From assembly GCA_019116285.1 (NCBI GenBank), contig DXBX01000083.1, positions 1 through 44,883 on the forward strand: 44,883 nt of DNA, given 5' to 3'. Within the stretch, counting starts at the first letter, position 1, and the number at the start of each line of letters is the position of its first letter. The notes below the pieces were generated by a model. The model had not been told where the DNA came from. It made no database searches and saw nothing but the letters and a program-made list of their open reading frames with translations. The stretch is from Candidatus Bacteroides merdigallinarum (GTDB lineage Bacteria; Bacteroidota; Bacteroidia; Bacteroidales; Bacteroidaceae). Below are positions 34,824-42,431 of the stretch, one piece after another. Both the position numbers and the translations under genes were made by a program.

Positions 34824-36050
34824 ATGACATTAGTAGAAAGATTCTTGAAGTATGTAAGTTTCGATACGCAATCAAGCGAAGAAACAGGAGTTACCCCGAG
34901 TACGCCGGGGCAGATGGTATTTGCCAAATACCTGAAAGAAGAGTTGGAAACCTTGGGTTTGCAAGAGGTGACATTGGACGATAACGGCTACCTCTTTGCC
35001 ACGTTGCCGGCCAATACAGATAAGGAAGTGCCTGTAGTAGGCTTCATTGCACACATGGACACCAGCCCGGACATGAGCGGAGCGAATGTGTCTCCCCGCA
35101 TCGTGAAGGAGTATGACGGAAAAGACATCGTGCTTTGCGAGGAAGAAAACATCGTGCTCTCTCCCGGCCAGTTCCCCGAATTGCTGGATCACAAAGGCGA
35201 GGACCTGATAGTCACCAACGGAAAGACTCTGCTGGGTGCGGATGACAAGGCAGGCATCGCGGAGATTGTATCGGCCATCGTCTACTTGCAAGAGCATCCG
35301 GAAATCAAACATGGCAAGATACGCATTGGCTTCAATCCCGACGAAGAGATAGGATTGGGTGCCCATAAGTTCGATGTGGAGAAATTCGGTTGTGACTGGG
35401 CCTATACGATGGATGGAGGTGAGGTAGGAGAGTTGGAGTTCGAGAATTTCAACGCCGCTTCGGCCAAACTTGTTTTCAAAGGCCGCAACGTACATCCGGG
35501 CTATGCCAAGAACAAGATGATCAATTCGCTTCGCGTGGCCAATCGCTTCATGTCGCTCTTGCCCGATAGCGAGACGCCCGAACATACCGAAGGCTATGAA
35601 GGCTTCTATCATCTGATAGGAGTCAGCGGAGACGTGGAGCAGACTACTGTCTCTTACATCATACGCGATCACGACCGGGCTCGCTTCGAAAGCCGCAAGG
35701 CAACCATGCAACGGCTGGCCAATCTTATCAATGCCGAATATGGTGAAGGTGCTGTTGCCCTGGAGTTGCATGACCAGTATTACAACATGCGCGAACAGAT
35801 AGAACCGGTGATGCACGTCATCGACATCGCCTTTGCTGCCATGAAGGAAGCCGGTGTGGAACCTCACGTGCGGGCTATCCGTGGCGGGACGGACGGCGCG
35901 CAGCTCTCCTTCAAGGGACTGCCGTGTCCCAACATTTTTGCCGGTGGTCTGAATTTCCACGGACGTTATGAGTTCGTGCCCATCCAGAGTATGGAGAAGG
36001 CTATGCGCGTGGTTGTGAAGATTGCTGAGCTCACGGCCGCCCGGAATTGA
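34824..36050 (+). CDS. pepT: Peptidase T, tripeptide aminopeptidase
   Basis: 408 aa M20B metallopeptidase. Zinc ligands and catalytic residues are visible: [57 protein letters not shown], and the late [15 protein letters not shown]. The tripeptide-binding [12 protein letters not shown] segment is intact. The cytosolic enzyme cuts the N-terminal residue from tripeptides. Length and order match PepT. It is separated from the PurF-like gene by a terminator and followed 42 bases later by gcvT. Confidence 0.96.
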   Translation: MTLVERFLKYVSFDTQSSEETGVTPSTPGQMVFAKYLKEELETLGLQEVTLDDNGYLFATLPANTDKEVPVVGFIAHMDTSPDMSGANVSPRIVKEYDGKDIVLCEEENIVLSPGQFPELLDHKGEDLIVTNGKTLLGADDKAGIAEIVSAIVYLQEHPEIKHGKIRIGFNPDEEIGLGAHKFDVEKFGCDWAYTMDGGEVGELEFENFNAASAKLVFKGRNVHPGYAKNKMINSLRVANRFMSLLPDSETPEHTEGYEGFYHLIGVSGDVEQTTVSYIIRDHDRARFESRKATMQRLANLINAEYGEGAVALELHDQYYNMREQIEPVMHVIDIAFAAMKEAGVEPHVRAIRGGTDGAQLSFKGLPCPNIFAGGLNFHGRYEFVPIQSMEKAMRVVVKIAELTAARN

Positions 36051-36092
36051 ATCTGAATACATTTACTTATAAAAATAAACGATATTACTATC

Positions 36093-37178
36093 ATGAAAAC
36101 TACTCCGTTTACCGAGAAGCATATTGCCTTAGGCGCAAAAATGCACGAATTTGCCGGTTATAACATGCCTATTGAATACTCCGGCATCATTGATGAACAC
36201 CTGACCGTATGCCATGCAGTAGGCGTATTTGATGTATCCCATATGGGAGAATTTTGGGTTAAAGGTCCGAAGGCACTGGCTTTCCTGCAGAAGGTCACGT
36301 CCAATGACGTATCGGCCTTGGTGCCCGGCAAGGTGCAATACACTTGCTTTCCCAACGAGACCGGAGGTATCGTCGATGACCTGCTGGTTTATCAGTATGA
36401 ACCAGAGAAATATCTGCTGGTGGTGAATGCCGCCAACATTGAGAAAGACTGGAATTGGTGCGTATCTCACAATACAGAAGGAGCCGAATTGGAGAATGCC
36501 TCCGACCGTATGGCTCAGTTGGCCGTACAGGGTCCGAAGGCCATCCAGGCTTTGCAGAAACTGACTTCGATAGATCTATCTTCCATACCTTATTATCATT
36601 TCACTCATGGCGAGTTTGCCGGCGAACCGGATGTCATTATTTCCAACACCGGTTATACGGGTGCAGGAGGCTTTGAACTCTATTTCTATCCCGAGGTTGC
36701 CATGAAGATTTGGGATGCAGTTTTTGAGGCCGGTGCAGAGTTTGGTATCAAGCCGGTTGGCTTGGGTGCCCGCGATACGCTTCGTCTGGAGATGGGCTTC
36801 TGCCTGTATGGCAATGACCTGGATGATACGACTTCGCCCATTGAGGCAGGATTGGGTTGGATTACCAAATTCGTGGACGGGAAGGACTTCATCAATCGTC
36901 CGATGCTGGAGAAGCAAAAGAAGGAAGGTGTTACCCGCAAGCTGATAGGCTTCGAAATGATAGACAGAGGCATTCCCCGCCACGGCTACCAATTATATAA
37001 TGTGGAAGGCGAAGTCATCGGCTCCGTTACGTCCGGCACCATGTCTCCCATGCGGAAGATAGGTATCGGCATGGGATATGTCAAGCCCGAATATGCCAAA
37101 CCAGGCACGGAAATCTGCATTGATATGCGTGGCCGTAAGCTGAAAGCACAAGTAGTGAAACCTCCTTTCCGCAAATAA
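36093..37178 (+). CDS. gcvT: Glycine cleavage T protein, aminomethyltransferase
   Basis: 361 aa. N-terminal [20 protein letters not shown] and [32 protein letters not shown], the folate-binding [14 protein letters not shown], then [20 protein letters not shown] and the C-terminal [19 protein letters not shown]. These are complete GcvT blocks. It moves the methylene group from the aminomethyl-lipoyl H protein to tetrahydrofolate, releasing ammonia. The other glycine cleavage genes are not in the window. It is probably co-transcribed with pepT, 42 bases upstream. Confidence 0.97.
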   Translation: MKTTPFTEKHIALGAKMHEFAGYNMPIEYSGIIDEHLTVCHAVGVFDVSHMGEFWVKGPKALAFLQKVTSNDVSALVPGKVQYTCFPNETGGIVDDLLVYQYEPEKYLLVVNAANIEKDWNWCVSHNTEGAELENASDRMAQLAVQGPKAIQALQKLTSIDLSSIPYYHFTHGEFAGEPDVIISNTGYTGAGGFELYFYPEVAMKIWDAVFEAGAEFGIKPVGLGARDTLRLEMGFCLYGNDLDDTTSPIEAGLGWITKFVDGKDFINRPMLEKQKKEGVTRKLIGFEMIDRGIPRHGYQLYNVEGEVIGSVTSGTMSPMRKIGIGMGYVKPEYAKPGTEICIDMRGRKLKAQVVKPPFRK

Positions 37179-37205
37179 GAGGAGGCAGCGATGAATATGA
37201 AAATA

Positions 37206-37285
37206 CGATAGGGCTATCGTCAGGCGATGAAAGCTCTATCGAAGGCCAACGATAGCTCTATCGACAAGCATCGATAGAGCTATCG
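37206..37285. repeat. GATAG/CTATC palindrome cluster
   Basis: Four related palindromes follow gcvT: CGATAGGGCTATCG (37206-37219), a partial GCTCTATCG (37233-37241), CGATAGCTCTATCG (37250-37263) and CGATAGAGCTATCG (37272-37285). The last two are exact reverse complements, so they can form one 14-bp stem with an 8-base loop. No T-run follows. It may protect the gcvT transcript 3' end or be an extragenic repeat. Confidence 0.75.
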
Positions 37286-37338
37286 CAAACCAGTACATCT
37301 CTAAATCTGTGCCACATTGCTGATACTTCTTTCCAAAT

Positions 37339-37992
37339 TTATAAGCTTTTCCCTAATTTATAAGCTTGCTGCGGAAAGTCAGTGTGGCGGACACTTCCTG
37401 CTGTCCATACTCCGGGAGCAACAACCTCGCCCACACTTGTCCAGCCTAGATACTTCATCAACGTGCGGTAATGCAGCACCATCGGTTCGGCCTCTTCTTT
37501 TGCCGTGTTGGCGTATGTCATTAGGAAGGCCGCTTTCTTCCGTGCACCCTTTATCTGCCCGTTGATGGCATAGAAGCGGTCTATCACCCGTTTCATCTGT
37601 GCCGAGATGCCGAAATAATACATCGGCGTGGCGAATACCACCATGTCCGCTTCTATCAAGTGTGGACGGAGTTCCTGAAAGTCATCGTTGTAGATGCAAG
37701 GTCCATCCATGCCGCAACGGTTGCAGGCACGACACGGTTCTACCTGCTTGAAAGCACAGTCGAAACGGAACACCTCGTGTCCTTTTTCTTCTGCACCCTT
37801 GATGAACTGCTCCGCCAGATAAGCGGAATTTCCGTTCCTACGGGGACTACCCGTTAATACTACTATCTTCATCTTGTCTGATTTTGATTCGTTATCATTT
37901 ACGTGACTGAAAGCCTGCACCAGCCCTGTTCCGGCTACTGCCGTGCCCAAGGCAGCCAATGCAGACTTCTTCAAAAATTCTCGTCGTTCCAT
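37339..37992 (-). CDS. Tat-exported flavodoxin/NADPH-dependent FMN reductase-type protein
   Basis: 217 aa. MERREFLKKSALAALG is a twin-arginine (Tat) signal, which exports folded cofactor proteins. From residue 41 a flavodoxin-like fold begins: KIVVLTGSPRRNGNSAYLA is the FMN phosphate loop, then CRACNRCGMDGPC, a Cys-rich segment as in iron-sulfur flavoproteins, then DMVVFATPMYYFGISAQMK. It would pass electrons via FMN in the periplasm. It is the last gene of a run with ABM and cyclophilin-like genes, 23 bases after the ABM stop. The C-terminus ends near GKSL. The partner reductant is not visible. Confidence 0.85.
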   Translation of the reverse strand: MERREFLKKSALAALGTAVAGTGLVQAFSHVNDNESKSDKMKIVVLTGSPRRNGNSAYLAEQFIKGAEEKGHEVFRFDCAFKQVEPCRACNRCGMDGPCIYNDDFQELRPHLIEADMVVFATPMYYFGISAQMKRVIDRFYAINGQIKGARKKAAFLMTYANTAKEEAEPMVLHYRTLMKYLGWTSVGEVVAPGVWTAGSVRHTDFPQQAYKLGKSL

Positions 37993-38015
37993 AGCTATTC
38001 GGGATTAAAGTCCTG

Positions 38016-38444
38016 TCATTTCATTTTGCAGAAAATCGCCTTCATACCGTCCGGATTCATCGGGGTCATATCCACCAGGTCGAGCGATTTCACCATATGC
38101 AATGTACTCTGTTTGTAAGTCAGGAAATGCTCCGAAGCGATATGTTTCTTATAAGCCTCTTGGTCGGCATAGATTTCAAGAATACGTATCTGACACGAAT
38201 CCCGTTTCTGCACCATCGGGTAAATGGCTATCACTCCCGGCTCCTTGCGGACGGACTCCGCTCCCACATTCCGGGCGAACGTCAGATACTCGCTCAGATG
38301 TTCGGGATAGACCTCTATCTCGGAAATGCGTACCAACATCTCGCTCTCCACATAATTACTTGTGCGGACATCCGCCTCATGTTGGGCTTTAGCTGATAAA
38401 GTCAGTGCCATACCTAATAATCCTATTACTATCAGTCTCTTCAT
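38016..38444 (-). CDS. Exported ABM (antibiotic biosynthesis monooxygenase) family protein
   Basis: 142 aa. A signal peptide (MKRLIVIGLLGMALTLSAKA) is followed by a dimeric alpha-beta barrel ABM domain: RISEIEVYPEHLSEYLTFA, VGAESVRKEPGVIAIYPM and ILEIYADQEAYKKHIASEHF. Family members are small oxidases or heme-degrading enzymes without cofactor. Being secreted is uncommon for ABM proteins but fits its neighbours, a Tat flavodoxin and a secreted cyclophilin-like protein. Its start follows the upstream stop by 2 bases, so translation is probably coupled. Substrate unknown. Confidence 0.85.
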   Translation of the reverse strand: MKRLIVIGLLGMALTLSAKAQHEADVRTSNYVESEMLVRISEIEVYPEHLSEYLTFARNVGAESVRKEPGVIAIYPMVQKRDSCQIRILEIYADQEAYKKHIASEHFLTYKQSTLHMVKSLDLVDMTPMNPDGMKAIFCKMK

Positions 38445-38446
38445 AC

Positions 38447-38911
38447 TTAGTCCAGTGAGAGTGTCACGGTTACGTCGCCTCGTCCCAATGCCGCTTTCAG
38501 CTCAGCTTGCGAAGCGTTGTTTATCTTACCCAGCCGGGTGAAGCTCCACGAGTTAGTGTCGTAATAGATGACGAAGTTATGCCCTTGGTAGAGGATGAGG
38601 TCGCCCGGTCCGGTCGTGGTCTGCTTGTCGTTGCGTGGCAGGCGGATGCCGAGCGAGCCTACTTTCTCCATGTTGGCATAGTCTTCCATTTCCACGGTGA
38701 TATTTCCCTTGGCAAGCTGTTCCTTCAGTGCCTGCGTGGATGAGTTGTCCACCAATGTGGCGGTGAATGTCTTGCCGCCCTCAATGGTCAGTTTGATAGT
38801 GTTACTTTCCATATTCGTCTTATTTTGATTGTTAGAAACTTTCTGTTGTGCCTGAGCCATCGCAATCATAAACGTGGCCAGCATCAGTGGGATTAAGAAT
38901 AATTTTTTCAT
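38447..38911 (-). CDS. Exported cyclophilin-like fold protein
   Basis: 154 aa from the Met at 38911 (MKKLFLIPLML). Signal peptide to about residue 22, then a Gln/Asn-rich linker, then a domain with IKLTIEGGKTFTATLVDNSS, the EDYANMEKVGSLGIRLPRN loop, GDLILYQGHNFVIYYD and WSFTRLGKI. This is the bacterial cyclophilin-like family (Cyclophil_like2). Members are structurally cyclophilins, but prolyl isomerase activity is not shown. It heads the operon with ABM and flavodoxin, and a -7 element is at 38940-38947. Confidence 0.85.
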   Translation of the reverse strand: MKKLFLIPLMLATFMIAMAQAQQKVSNNQNKTNMESNTIKLTIEGGKTFTATLVDNSSTQALKEQLAKGNITVEMEDYANMEKVGSLGIRLPRNDKQTTTGPGDLILYQGHNFVIYYDTNSWSFTRLGKINNASQAELKAALGRGDVTVTLSLD

Positions 38912-38939
38912 ATCTCTGCTTTTATCATTTCTGCGATTA

Positions 38940-38947
38940 CAAAGATA
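38940..38947 (-). promoter_or_regulatory. -7 element of the cyclophilin-ABM-flavodoxin operon
   Basis: TATCTTTG on the minus strand, 28 bases before the ATG at 38911. It supports that start over the longer frame from 38977. Confidence 0.55.
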
Positions 38948-39008
38948 CGGAAGGATAGGATGCGGGAGGATAGACATATCATCGGTATTTGTAACATTTT
39001 TACAGAAA

Positions 39009-39048
39009 ACAAAAAGCCCCTGCGGACTGGAAGGTGTCGGCAGGGACT
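39009..39048 (-). terminator. Terminator after the DUF4377 gene
   Basis: On the minus strand AGTCCCTGC pairs with GCAGGGGCT and is followed by TTTTTG. It stops the DUF4377 transcript before the exported redox operon. Confidence 0.8.
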
Positions 39049-39074
39049 AATGCCTTATTCATTAGATGCGGCGG

Positions 39075-39701
39075 TTATTTGCTTTGCGAAATGATTTCTT
39101 GCAGGACATATTGCACAGTTTGGCAACGGTCGTCCGTAGGCTGGGCATGGAGTGTGATTTTCTCCACCGCAAGCTCGTAGGCGGTTCCATCCTCGTAGAT
39201 GAAGCCTTCGATTTTGTTGAAGGGGACGTTCGTCCAATCCTCGTTTTCCGACTCGCGGATTTTCATGCAGTGCGCATCGTCCGTTTGCGGGAGACCCCAA
39301 TTGTAGTTTCCCGTTTCGGCAGATACATACAGACGGACAGTCTCCCGCGTGCATTCGGCTGGCTGCTTCGAGAGCTCATCCAAGAGTTTGTAGGTGTATC
39401 GGCTGGCATCGGCGGGCGGATTTGCCAACGTTGTCCGTTCTACCTGCAATTCATACGCATAGCCCGGCTCGAAGGAGAAGCCTTCGATCTCGTTGAAAGT
39501 CATAAACTCATAATCGGCGTTGTTCCCCACTTTTGCCCGCATCCCTTCTATCGGGTAGTTTGTCATGACAGGGCTGTCGATGTAAGTCATGGCGGAGATT
39601 GCCACGTTCACGGTTTCCACTTTGTCCTCCGGCGTGTCATCATCGAGGCAACCGGTCAGGGCGAGGAGCGCGAATAGGGATAAGAAAAGTCTCGTTTTCA
39701 T
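39075..39701 (-). CDS. DUF4377 lipoprotein with two tandem domains
   Basis: 208 aa. The lipobox LALTGC is followed by LDDDT, an acidic export-type signal. Two copies of the DUF4377 pattern follow: about 60-110 (EFMTFNEIEGFSFEPGYAYE, then LQVERTTLANPP) and about 145-205 (NVPFNKIEGFIYEDGTAYEL, then AVEKITLHAQP). The family is often found in secreted stress-related proteins such as heat-shock HslJ-fused forms, with no proven activity. Its own -7 element (39727-39734) and terminator make it a single-gene unit. Possibly surface exposed. Confidence 0.85.
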   Translation of the reverse strand: MKTRLFLSLFALLALTGCLDDDTPEDKVETVNVAISAMTYIDSPVMTNYPIEGMRAKVGNNADYEFMTFNEIEGFSFEPGYAYELQVERTTLANPPADASRYTYKLLDELSKQPAECTRETVRLYVSAETGNYNWGLPQTDDAHCMKIRESENEDWTNVPFNKIEGFIYEDGTAYELAVEKITLHAQPTDDRCQTVQYVLQEIISQSK

Positions 39702-39726
39702 ATTTCATAAATTAGAATGTTGTGCG

Positions 39727-39734
39727 CAAATGTA
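39727..39734 (-). promoter_or_regulatory. -7 element of the DUF4377 gene
   Basis: TACATTTG on the minus strand, 25 bases before the ATG at 39701. Confidence 0.5.
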
Positions 39735-39817
39735 GGGATTAAGTTTGAAGGAAATTTGAAGTTGAAAGAAAGGATTCCCTCGTTGTGGCGATTTCTCAAC
39801 CTATGTCGAGAGATGTG

Positions 39818-40381
39818 TCAGCCGAATGACTGCTTGCGGCGGATGCGGCTCATGTGCGTGGGCGTTATCATCAGGTAGGAAGCGATTTCCTTGAGCGGGA
39901 CGGATTGCAGGATATCGGGGCATCGCCGCAGCAACTGGAGGTAGCGTTCTTCGGGCGTGAGGCGGTAAAGGTCGAGGTAGCGCGAATAGGTTTGTAGGAA
40001 CAGTTGTTCGGCATTGATACGGGCGATATCGGGCTGCTGTCCGTAAAGGACGGTAAGCCGTTCGGACGGACAAACATAGACTTCACTTCGGGTCAAGGCT
40101 TGCACGTTGGTTTCCGAGCGCATACCATAAATGCACGCAGGATAGTCGGCGACAAACTCATCGGGGAACACGAACCCCGTGTTGTACAGGCGGTTTTCCG
40201 TCTTATTGACGCTGACATATTTGAATACCCCCACCTTGACAAAGCCAAAATAAGGGTAAGCATCGCCTTCCCTGATTAGGTACTCGCCCTTGCGGAAAAT
40301 GGAAAGCTGCCCGTGCCGGATGCATAGTTCTTTGAGGGCATCGGTGTCTATATGCTTGATGTATGGATTGAAGTTGTTCAT
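39818..40381 (-). CDS. Crp/Fnr family transcriptional regulator
   Basis: 187 aa from the Met at 40381 (MNNFNPYIKHI). The cyclic-nucleotide-type fold is RKGEYLIREGDAYPYFGFVK, then YVSVNKTENRLYNTGFVFPDEFVADY. The C-terminal helix-turn-helix VPLKEIASYLMITPTHMSRIRRK is complete. No Cys cluster as in FNR is visible, so it is a Bacteroidetes-type one-domain sensor of unknown ligand. It may regulate the exported redox cluster or the adjacent small gene, but no binding sites were recognised. It has no clear -7 match; TACCTTCG at about 40404 is one base off. Confidence 0.88.
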   Translation of the reverse strand: MNNFNPYIKHIDTDALKELCIRHGQLSIFRKGEYLIREGDAYPYFGFVKVGVFKYVSVNKTENRLYNTGFVFPDEFVADYPACIYGMRSETNVQALTRSEVYVCPSERLTVLYGQQPDIARINAEQLFLQTYSRYLDLYRLTPEERYLQLLRRCPDILQSVPLKEIASYLMITPTHMSRIRRKQSFG

Positions 40382-40448
40382 ATTCTTTCTTTTTTGCTTG
40401 GCGAAGGTAGGGAAAATTGGGGAGCGGGGCAAGGGAAGCCGCCGGAAA

Positions 40449-40670
40449 TTACCTCCCCATCGCTTCCTTTGTCAATCCCCTCATAATTTCCATCTCGTTC
40501 TCTTCCAATGTGAAAGCGGTTGGTCTTCTGTCTGCTTCTTCCATCCGGCCGTCTTGCGCAAGGAAGCATTCCACGATTTCATTCGGAGTGCTGTGGTAGC
40601 GGTCGGCGAGGAAGCAGACTACCTCGTCTTCATACAATTCTGTCGGGATGTGCGTTTGCTTTTTCATCAT
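40449..40670 (-). CDS. Small conserved-type hypothetical protein
   Basis: 73 aa, soluble. It has a -7 element of its own (40691-40698) and an in-frame ATG-ATG start. The sequence has an acidic N-terminal part (TELYEDEVVCFLADRYH), a PNEIVECFLAQDG helix and a terminal helix ENEMEIMRGLTKEAM. It resembles the small partner proteins of DUF3791-type gene pairs, perhaps an antitoxin-like protein, but I cannot name a family. It lies between the Crp/Fnr gene and the broken AraC gene; no toxin-like neighbour is present. Confidence 0.6.
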   Translation of the reverse strand: MMKKQTHIPTELYEDEVVCFLADRYHSTPNEIVECFLAQDGRMEEADRRPTAFTLEENEMEIMRGLTKEAMGR

Positions 40671-40690
40671 TCAACTTCTTTTTTTCAATG

Positions 40691-40698
40691 CAAAGTTA
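40691..40698 (-). promoter_or_regulatory. -7 element of the small hypothetical gene
   Basis: TAACTTTG on the minus strand, 21 bases before the ATG at 40670. It supports the 73-aa frame as a real gene. Confidence 0.5.
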
Positions 40699-40796
40699 CA
40701 GGCTCTCATCGGGAGCGGACGTAACGATAAGTGGGCAGTTCGTGCCTTTTTTACTGATTTTACTACATGCCGACAAGCTACTTCATGCTTTTTCAT

Positions 40797-40804
40797 TATT
40801 TTTG
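40797..40804 (+). promoter_or_regulatory. -7 element of the truncated AraC gene
   Basis: TATTTTTG, 28 bases before the ATG at 40832. The gene remnant therefore still has a promoter. Confidence 0.5.
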
Positions 40805-40831
40805 TACCGAAACGAATCAATTGGGTACGAT

Positions 40832-41119
40832 ATGACGAAGATAATGAAAATCAGGAACGTGGGCGACTACAGCCGCTACCTCGGGTACGTGGAACAACAT
40901 CCGCTGGTGTTCAAGAAGATGACGGGCGACACCGCCAGCGACCATATCCGCAAGTATGTGATCCAGCTGGCCAAGAACGCACTTGCCGGAGGAACCCCCA
41001 TCGCACAGGTGGCCTACGAACTGGGGTTCGAGTATTCCCAGCACTTCAGCCGGATGTTCAAGAAGCAGACGGGGGTGACGCCGTCTACCTATTGCGAAGA
41101 GTTACGAAAGAGACAGTGA
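40832..41119 (+). pseudogene. AraC family regulator with the central part deleted
   Basis: 95 aa, in frame and with its own promoter. Residues 1-26 (IMKIRNVGDYSRYLGYVEQHPLV) match the N-terminal end of Bacteroidetes AraC regulators of about 300 aa, where HPLV is followed by a cupin-like sensor domain. Here the next residues, FKKMTGDTASDHIRKYVIQL and QVAYELGFEYSQHFSRMFKK, belong to the C-terminal helix-turn-helix domain. About 190-200 residues are missing between them, near 40910. The remnant keeps most of the second DNA-binding half only. It may be inert or act as a partial binder. It faces the reductase gene. Confidence 0.75.
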
Positions 41120-41134
41120 TCCCTGCGTCCGACA

Positions 41135-42051
41135 TTAATACCAGTCATGTTTTTCGCCACGGTCGAGGGCATTGATGCGTGCCATTTCTTCATCGCTTAG
41201 TTCGAAGTCGAACACCGAAATGTTCTCCTTTTGGTGAGTAGGATTGCTGGAACCGGGGACGACCACCACACCGTTTTGCAAGTCCCACCGCAGGATGATT
41301 TGGGCGGGTGATTTATCGTGTGCCTTGGCTATTTCTTTAATTGTTTCATTGCTAAACATTGCTTTTGTCCAACCGCGTCCGCCGAAGGGATACCATCCTT
41401 CGATGACTATCCCGTTTTTGTGCATGAACTTCACGACTTCCTTCTCCTGATAGTAAGGGTGTATCTCGTTCTGCGTAAGCACGGGCTTAATGCTCACCTT
41501 CGGCAAGAACTCCGTCATCTCCTTTATATAATAATTGGAGACTCCCAACGACCGGATTTTACCTTCGGCTACGGCACGTTCCATGGCCTTATACGCCTCT
41601 ACATCGTTCCGTCCAGGATGATGGAGCAGCATTAAGTCCACATAGCCGATGTCCAGACAAGCTAATGACTCTTCGATAGCCTTGTCTGCATGGGCGTACT
41701 CATTGGGATAAAGCTTGGTGCAGATGAAGAACTCTTCGCGTGGAATTCCCGAGCGGCGGATAGCCTCGCCGACTTCCTTTTCGTTGCCATAGAAAGTTGC
41801 CGTATCGAACTTGCGATAGCCGAGCTTGATGGCCGAAAGAATGGCGTTGATACATTCGTCCCCATGCAGGCTGTACGTCCCTAATCCGAGAACCGGCATC
41901 ATATAGCCGCTGCTAAGGGTAATTATGGGGGATTTCCATTCTCGCCTTTCGTAAGGTCGAACAGTCCGATGGTGTCATTCCCGCCTCCTCCTGCATTTGC
42001 TGAAAGAAACGGACAGGACAATATGGTGAACAATAACAGTTTCCTTCTCAT
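41135..42051 (-). pseudogene. Exported aldo/keto reductase, split by a frameshift
   Basis: The intact-looking 255-aa frame (41135-41902) begins MMPVLGLGTYSL and holds the reductase: FDTATFYGNEKEVGEAIR with the catalytic Tyr, CTKLYP with the Lys, DLMLLHHPG with the His and ILRWDLQNGVVVVPG. The conserved N-terminal strand continues upstream in frame as IITLSSGY, with no start codon. A second frame starts at 42051 with a signal peptide (MRRKLLLFTILSCPFLSANA) and stops after GENGNPP. One extra C in the CCCCC run (41927-41931) would join both into one secreted reductase. Either a real frameshift, phase variation or a sequencing error. Confidence 0.8.
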
Positions 42052-42086
42052 ATACTTATCCTTTAATGGTGTTTCTGATTACAGCA

Positions 42087-42094
42087 CAAAGATA
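42087..42094 (-). promoter_or_regulatory. -7 element of the exported reductase gene
   Basis: TATCTTTG on the minus strand, 36 bases before the signal-peptide ATG at 42051. It shows that the native start of the reductase is at 42051 and not 41902. Confidence 0.55.
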
Positions 42095-42401
42095 AGTCGA
42101 AATTTGTTGCATTCTATTGTTGTCAGGCTCAAAAATTATTGTTGAAAGGTTCATTGTTTTGTATGAAAATAATAGGATAAAACGCAGAATAAAGCGAATT
42201 TGAGCATTCTCACTGACGGTCAGAGGGTTTGGCTTCGGGTGGCACGGAATGACATAAGGGCGGAAAAACGGATTTGGGCGGATTACAGCAATAGATGCAC
42301 TTCCAAATCATTACCCAACACCTGATGCACATTTAACACTAACGGTCTCTATTTCTGCGTTCTGCGTAGGTTTACATTCTGCCTTTACAACTCCCATAAA
42401 C

Positions 42402-42409
42402 TAATTTTG
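42402..42409 (+). promoter_or_regulatory. -7 element of the integrase gene
   Basis: TAATTTTG, 23 bases before the ATG at 42432. Confidence 0.45.
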
Positions 42410-42431
42410 CACCAAACAAAAAGCAAGGATT

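Larger units (their letters stand above)
42052..42431. other. Gene-free junction between the reductase and integrase genes
   Basis: 380 bases with no convincing gene. It holds the -7 element of the exported reductase (42087-42094, minus strand) and that of the integrase (42402-42409). One end of the integrated element and an attachment site should lie here, but with one junction only I cannot place it. Confidence 0.5.

Noticed and set aside
40520..41119. 199-codon frame containing the AraC remnant
   Set aside because: The part before 40832 is a shadow of the small minus-strand gene and its promoter; only the last 95 codons resemble AraC.
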